Shown here one piece after another: positions 59,798 to 64,000 of a stretch of 64,000 nt of DNA. This stretch comes from JBFGCT01 sp963825565 (GTDB lineage Bacteria > Actinomycetota > Acidimicrobiia > Acidimicrobiales > Ilumatobacteraceae), in the NCBI GenBank assembly GCA_963825565.1, contig CAWGTW010000001.1:1-64000 (forward strand), read 5' to 3'. The notes below the pieces were generated by a model. It was not told the DNA's origin. It saw nothing but the letters and a program-made list of their open reading frames with translations, and ran no database searches. The position numbers and the translations under genes were made by a program. Positions within the stretch are counted from its first letter, which is position 1; every line of letters begins with the position of its first letter.

Positions 59798-61951
59798 TCA
59801 GACCGGCGGCAGCGGGGTGGTCACGTCGCAGGCGTTGATCGCCTTGACGAACGGGTAGGGGTTGACCGGCTCGCCCCCGCCCGGATGGATCTCGAAGTGC
59901 AGATGCGGGGTCGCGCTGCTCCCGGTCGTGCCGACGTAGCCGATGACCTGCCCGGCCTTGACGACGCTGCCGACTTCGATGTTGTCGGCGAACGCGCTCA
60001 GGTGGAGATAGGTGAAGTAGGTGCCGTCGTCCTGGGTCAGCCGGAAGCCGTTGCCGGCGAGCGCACCGGGATAGTCCCAGTACTGCTTGCTGATCGTGCC
60101 GTTGACGACCGCGTACAGCAGCTTGCCCTGGTTGGCGATGATGTCGACGCCCTCGTGAACCCGGTTGCCGCTTCGCGGTGCGTGCCAGGTGTCCCCGAAC
60201 CAGCACGTGCCCTGCACCGGGAACACGTCGAGCTTGACCCCGTAGGTCGCCGGCGGTGCAGGCGGATCCATCTTCGTCAAGCCCAGCGCAGCGGCGGTCT
60301 GGTCGTCGATCGTGCCGTTGACGGCGAGCTTCTCGCGTCGCTGGAACTTGATGATCGCGCCCGACGTCGCCGGGCCGAAGTCGCCGTCGGCCCCACCGGG
60401 GACGGCGATCCCGGCGTTGAGCAGCGCCTGCTGCATCAGCCTGACCCGCTGGCCGACCTCGCCGAACACCGGCCATCCGCCGCTGTTCGTGCTGACCGGC
60501 TCGGGGTCGGGCGGCGGGGGAGCGGCCGGCTGGCCGAGGCCCAGAATGGTCGCGCCCCGTTCGGTGACGACGCCGGTCGGGGTGATGCCGTTGGCCGATT
60601 GGAACGTGATCAGCGACCGCTTGGTCGCCGGCCCGAACTGGCCGTCGGCCCCGCCGGGGACGGCGACGCCCTTGCCGATCAGCGCCTGCTGCAGCTCTTT
60701 GACCTTGGCGCCGGTGTCGCCCTGCTTCAGTCCGACGTAGGGGTTGGTCGACACCGGCGGCGGGTCGGGCGTCGGCGGCGGGGGAGCGGCCGGCTGGCCG
60801 AGGCCGAGGAGTTCGGCGTCGCGTTCGCCGACGACGCCGTTGGCGGTCGTGCCGTTGGCCGATTGGAACGTGATCAGCGACCGCTTGGTCGCCGGCCCGA
60901 ACTGGCCGTCGGCCCCGCCGGGGACGGCGACGCCCTTGCCGATCAGCGCCTGCTGCAGCTCTTTGACCTTGGCGCCGGTGTCGCCCTGCTTCAGTCCGAC
61001 GTAGGGGTTGGTCGACACCGGCGGCGGGTCGGGCGTCGGCGGCGGGGGAGCGGCCGGCTGGCCGAGGCCGAGGAGTTCGGCGTCGCGTTCGCCGACGACG
61101 CCGTTGGCGGTCGTGCCGTTGGCCGATTGGAACGTGATCAGCGACCGCTTGGTCGCCGGCCCGAACTGGCCGTCGGCCCCGCCGGGGACGGCGACGCCCT
61201 TGCCGATCAGCGCCTGCTGCAGCTCTTTGACCTTGGCGCCGGTGTCGCCCTGCTTCAGTCCGACGTAGGGGTTGGTCGACACCGGCGGCGGGTCGGGCGT
61301 CGGCGGCGGGTCAGGCGGGGGAGGCGTCGGCGTCGGATCGGGCGGGGGAGGCGTGCCCTGGCCCATCCCGAGCTTGGCGGCGGTCGCCTCGTCGAGGACC
61401 CCGGTGACCGCGAGGCCGTTCCATCGCTGGTAGTCCGACAGCGCCTTCGTCGTCGCCGGGCCGAACACGCCGTCGGCGCCGCCGGCGACATACACGCCCG
61501 CGGCGATCAGCCGCTGCTGCATCTCTTTGACCATCGCGCCCTGCGCCCCCTGGCTGAGCAGCACGGCACCGCCCGTCCCGGCGGTGGTCCCCCCGCCGCT
61601 CAGGCCGAGCGCCTCGGCGGTCGGGGCGTCGACCATGCCGCTGGGGGACAGTCCCCGTTGTGCCTGGAACTCGAGGACCGCGGCCTTCGTCGCCGGGCCG
61701 AAGACCCCGTCGGCGCCGCCGACGACGGCGATGCCCTTGGCGATCAACGCCTGCTGGACGAGCTTGACCTCCGCGCCTCGGTCGCCCTGACGCAGGCCGA
61801 CGATCTGGCGCGGCGCGTTCTGTTCGACGGGGACCAGGGCCGCTTCGACCGGATCGCCGAGGCCGCCGAGCAGCAGCCCGGCCGTGGCGACCAGCGCAGC
61901 GGTTCGGCCCGCGCGCCGTGACCGGCGGGCGCGCGGCGTGAGGTCTGACAT
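59798..61951 (-). CDS. Secreted M23 (LytM-type) peptidase with six peptidoglycan-binding domains
   Basis: 717 residues. Signal peptide (AALVATAGLLLGGLGDPVEA), six PG_binding_1 domains, three of which are near-identical, separated by Pro/Asp linkers, then a C-terminal M23 peptidase domain. Catalytic zinc ligands are visible in RVHEGVDIIANQGKLLYAVV (HxxxD) and SSATPHLHFEIHPGGGEPV (HxH), with the intervening YFTYLHLSAFADNIEVGSVV. It should cut cross-links in the cell wall. Recombination between the 264-bp repeats could vary domain number. Confidence 0.92.
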   Translation of the reverse strand: MSDLTPRARRSRRAGRTAALVATAGLLLGGLGDPVEAALVPVEQNAPRQIVGLRQGDRGAEVKLVQQALIAKGIAVVGGADGVFGPATKAAVLEFQAQRGLSPSGMVDAPTAEALGLSGGGTTAGTGGAVLLSQGAQGAMVKEMQQRLIAAGVYVAGGADGVFGPATTKALSDYQRWNGLAVTGVLDEATAAKLGMGQGTPPPPDPTPTPPPPDPPPTPDPPPVSTNPYVGLKQGDTGAKVKELQQALIGKGVAVPGGADGQFGPATKRSLITFQSANGTTANGVVGERDAELLGLGQPAAPPPPTPDPPPVSTNPYVGLKQGDTGAKVKELQQALIGKGVAVPGGADGQFGPATKRSLITFQSANGTTANGVVGERDAELLGLGQPAAPPPPTPDPPPVSTNPYVGLKQGDTGAKVKELQQALIGKGVAVPGGADGQFGPATKRSLITFQSANGITPTGVVTERGATILGLGQPAAPPPPDPEPVSTNSGGWPVFGEVGQRVRLMQQALLNAGIAVPGGADGDFGPATSGAIIKFQRREKLAVNGTIDDQTAAALGLTKMDPPAPPATYGVKLDVFPVQGTCWFGDTWHAPRSGNRVHEGVDIIANQGKLLYAVVNGTISKQYWDYPGALAGNGFRLTQDDGTYFTYLHLSAFADNIEVGSVVKAGQVIGYVGTTGSSATPHLHFEIHPGGGEPVNPYPFVKAINACDVTTPLPPV
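60521..61312. repeat. Three 264-bp coding tandem repeats
   Basis: Units at 60521-60784, 60785-61048 and 61049-61312, all in the M23 peptidase gene, each encode one peptidoglycan-binding domain plus linker (88 residues). Units 2 and 3 appear almost identical at DNA level; unit 1 has diverged near its start. The tandem layout points to recent duplication. Confidence 0.85.
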
Positions 61952-62177
61952 TGACGGTCCTCCGGACATCGTTGCTGGTATCGGCTCGCCCGCTGTGTGG
62001 CTCGACTCTCTCTCTTGTCAAGATTGAGTCGAGAACCGTCGCTCAGCGTGGCCGCTGAACCCGCTGCGTATTCACCCGTCTGACCCCGTTGAGCAGGCAA
62101 GACGAGCCAACGACCGACACTCTGACCGATGCCGAGGCACATGTCAATCGCGTGTCGTCAAATTGACATAACGATGA
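61952..62177. other. Promoter region of the M23 peptidase gene
   Basis: No gene is visible. The region is AT-richer than its surroundings near 62010-62180 (for example CAAATTGACATAACGATGAT), which suits a promoter. No defined motif can be assigned to a known factor. Confidence 0.35.
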
Positions 62178-62600
62178 TTATGGGCGACACGTCAGAAGCG
62201 GGGCGGATCGTGTCCGCCGTCCCGGTGTCACGGCGACGGCATCAGGGCACGAGCGCGGCAGCGGGCGCGCCGAGTCGAGGAGATGGCTCAGGTCCTCGGT
62301 CAGTGACTGGACGGTGCGCCGATCACCGGCCGCCAGGTCGGCCTCGACGTCGTCGATCGCGCAGGCGAGGACGTACAGATCGTCGTGCAGGCGGTCGAGC
62401 TCGTCGCGGGCGATCACCAGCTCGTGCTCGCTCAGCTCGAGCTCGGCGGCTCGCTGGCGGGCGACCCAGGCCCACTGGCGACAACGGCCCGAGCAGAAGC
62501 GCCGCGGCCGGCCCGGGCCGCGGCGCTCCGGCAGGACCCGTCGACACCATCGACACCGGCCCGATTCCCCGCTGGCTGGCACCCTGACAGATTTCGTCAT
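62178..62600 (-). CDS. Small zinc-finger protein with a coiled-coil part
   Basis: 140 residues. Two Cys pairs lie near the N-terminus, CRWCRRVLPERRGPGRPRRF and then CSGRCRQWAWVARQ, as in small zinc-binding transcription-related proteins. A helix follows (AAELELSEHELVIARDELDR, LHDDLYVLACAIDDVEADLA). Role unknown. The C-terminal 40 residues look disordered. Confidence 0.65.
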   Translation of the reverse strand: MTKSVRVPASGESGRCRWCRRVLPERRGPGRPRRFCSGRCRQWAWVARQRAAELELSEHELVIARDELDRLHDDLYVLACAIDDVEADLAAGDRRTVQSLTEDLSHLLDSARPLPRSCPDAVAVTPGRRTRSAPLLTCRP

Positions 62601-62682
62601 GACGTAATTGTAGCCCGCCGGACGCCGGCGCAGCGACGACCAACCTGACGTCGGGGTCGCTTCGTCTGGGAGACTGGCCGCC

Positions 62683-63754
62683 ATGACGCGACTCCCGCCC
62701 GCACCGCAGCGTGCCTTCGCCAGCGACAACGCCGCCGGTGCCCACCCGGCGGTGATCGACGCCGTGCTCGCGGCCAACGAGGGCCACCTCCTCGCCTACG
62801 GCGACGATCACATCACCCGCGAGTGCGAGAACCGATTCCGCGACCTGTTCGGTGCCGACGTCACCACCCGGCTCACCTACAACGGCACCGGCGCGAACAT
62901 CGTGGCGATGGCGACGATGCTCGGCTCGCTCCCCGGTCCGCAGCACGCGATCGTGTGCACCGACTGGGCGCACATCGCGGTCGACGAGACCGGCGCACCG
63001 GAACGCACGCTCGGGACCAAGCTCCTCGATCTCCCGGCGCCCGACGCCAAGCTCGTGCCCGAGCAGCTCGAGGAACTCGAACCGCTCCTCGGTGTGCAGC
63101 ACCGCGTCCAACCCGGCGTCGTCTCGATCACGCAGGCCACCGAGCTCGGCACCCTCTACTCCCCCGACGAGATCGCCGCGCTGTGCGAGGTCGCGCACCG
63201 CCTCGGGATGCTCGTCCACCTCGACGGTGCCCGGATCGCCAACGCCACCGCCGCCCTCGGCGGGACCAGGGCCGCGCTGCGTTCGTTCACGATCGACGCC
63301 GGCGTCGACGTGGTCAGCTTCGGCGGCACGAAGAACGGCCTCCTCGGCGCCGAAGCGGTCGTGTTCCTCGACCGTGCGGCGTCGACGGGCTCGGAGTACG
63401 TCCGCAAGCAGGTGACCCAGCTCCCGTCGAAGATGCGCTACCTCGCGGCCCAGTTCAATGCCGTGCTCGACGGCGACCTGTGGATCGAGCTCGCCGGCCA
63501 TGCGAACGCGATGGCCACCGAGCTGCACCGTCTCACCTCGGTCATCCCCGGCGTCGAGCTCGGCGACAAGCCGCCCGTCAACAGCGTCTTCCCGCGCCTG
63601 ACCGGCCGAGGTCGTCGAGCCGCTGCGCGAGTGGTGCTTCTTCTGGGACTGGAACCCCGCCGAGCACCAGGTGCGCTGGATGACCGCCTGGGACACGACC
63701 GTGGCCGACGTCGCGGCCTTCGCCGAGGGGGTCGCCGCACTGGCCAGCCCGTGA
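62683..63754 (+). pseudogene. Threonine aldolase/beta-eliminating lyase family enzyme, one frameshift as sequenced
   Basis: The N-terminal 305 residues belong to the low-specificity threonine aldolase family (PLP fold type I): FASDNAAGAHPAVIDAVLAA, YNGTGANIVAMATMLGSL, DGARIANATAALGG and SFGGTKNGLLGAEAVVFL, the last holding the PLP lysine. A frame change near 63603 restores AEVVEPLREWCFFWDWNPAE, HQVRWMTAWDTTVADVAAFA and the stop at 63754. Coding quality is high on both sides. It cleaves beta-hydroxy amino acids to glycine and an aldehyde, and so may feed the glycine cleavage system. Confidence 0.8.
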
Positions 63755-63814
63755 CCACGCGCAGCGTCGGCGCGCGGACGCTGCGCACGCTCCGCGTTTG
63801 GTTGTGGACTACAA

Positions 63815-63843
63815 TTGACTCGACGGTCGATTTGTCGTAGGGT
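63815..63843 (+). promoter_or_regulatory. Promoter of the Wbl gene
   Basis: TTGACT at 63815-63820 and TAGGGT at 63838-63843 with a 17-bp spacer form a good housekeeping-type promoter, followed by a ~80-bp leader up to the ATG at 63928. A nearby AGGGGG serves as ribosome binding site. Confidence 0.6.
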
Positions 63844-63927
63844 ACCGCTCGGTCGACGACCGGCGCGGTCCGACCACCCGGAGCAGTGCGCCGGGTCACC
63901 GCCGATGTTTGGACGCAGGGGGCGACC

Positions 63928-64000
63928 ATGACCGCAGTCGAGATCTCGATCGACCGGACCCGCACCGACGACGACTGGATGGACGCCGGGGCCTGCAAGG
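63928..64000 (+). CDS. WhiB-like (Wbl) regulator, N-terminal part only
   Basis: The visible start is MTAVEISIDRTRTDDDWMDA followed by GACK before the window ends. The D-W-x-x-x-A-x-C pattern is the opening of Wbl proteins, in which this first Cys is one of four iron-sulfur ligands. Wbl proteins are restricted to actinobacteria (and their phages), supporting the taxonomic placement. The AGGGGG site just upstream supports the start. Confidence 0.7.
   Translation, partial: MTAVEISIDRTRTDDDWMDAGACK

Noticed and set aside
60521..61312. Regular repeats resembling a CRISPR array
   Set aside because: The 264-bp period is far too long, there are no unique spacers, and the repeats encode protein domains in frame.
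59615..61921. A long plus-strand frame over the M23 peptidase
   Set aside because: Antisense to a gene with clear domains; composition is that of a shadow frame.

Overview
The window is high-GC, gene-dense DNA from an actinobacterium. Supporting signs are a Wbl (WhiB-like) gene start at the right edge, a DUF222/HNH protein, AfsR/SARP and LAL regulators, many Thr/Pro-rich lipoproteins, and the gene order pgsA-like, gcvH, garA-like FHA, merR, DUF151, merR that is known from mycobacteria. The flavour resembles Acidimicrobiia such as Ilumatobacter, but that placement is inference from gene content only.

Region 1 (1-6.1 kb) holds a SpoIIAA-like protein, a DUF222/HNH protein, a broken FGGY sugar kinase, several small hypotheticals, a histidine phosphatase and a short Nudix gene. 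Region 2 (6.16-34.8 kb) looks like a composite genomic island. Its left edge is the 3' part of a tRNA-Ala gene on the minus strand, and its right edge is the 3' part of a tRNA-Pro gene on the plus strand next to a tyrosine integrase. Both fragments begin in the anticodon loop and both have a doubled, inverted repeat on the island side. Inside are an acyl-CoA ligase, a large AfsR regulator, an IS110 element, a run of single small genes separated by similar palindromes (15.2-18.5 kb), plasmid- and Tn3-derived remnants, secreted lipoproteins, and a five-gene cluster (24.1-31.8 kb) next to a SARP regulator. That cluster encodes a large peptidoglycan hydrolase with an acidic aromatic linker, an HExxH metalloprotease and three unrecognised proteins. 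I do not recognise it as any described system, and it is the best candidate for something new here.

Region 3 (34.8-45 kb) contains a phytochelatin-synthase-like enzyme paired with a class II glutamine amidotransferase, a frameshifted epimerase, an oxidoreductase, a membrane-anchored receiver-like protein, a universal stress protein, a vanadium-haloperoxidase-like lipoprotein, an arsenate reductase with an aquaporin remnant, and a frameshifted SRAP gene.

Region 4 (45-64 kb) is the conserved core: HIT, pgsA-like, gcvH, garA-like, merR, DUF151, merR, gcvT and gcvP, the last preceded by a tandem glycine riboswitch. Between DUF151 and the second merR sits a LAL-type regulator module. The same 19-bp palindrome lies 51-58 bp upstream of the regulator itself, a divergent three-gene operon and a PH-like gene. 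The region ends with an M23 cell-wall peptidase carrying near-identical tandem peptidoglycan-binding repeats, a zinc-finger protein, a frameshifted threonine-aldolase-family gene and the start of a Wbl gene.

Several genes with otherwise good reading frames carry single frameshifts (29.76, 30.88, 37.80, 44.90 and 63.60 kb). Sequencing indels are possible, so those genes are called broken only as sequenced.
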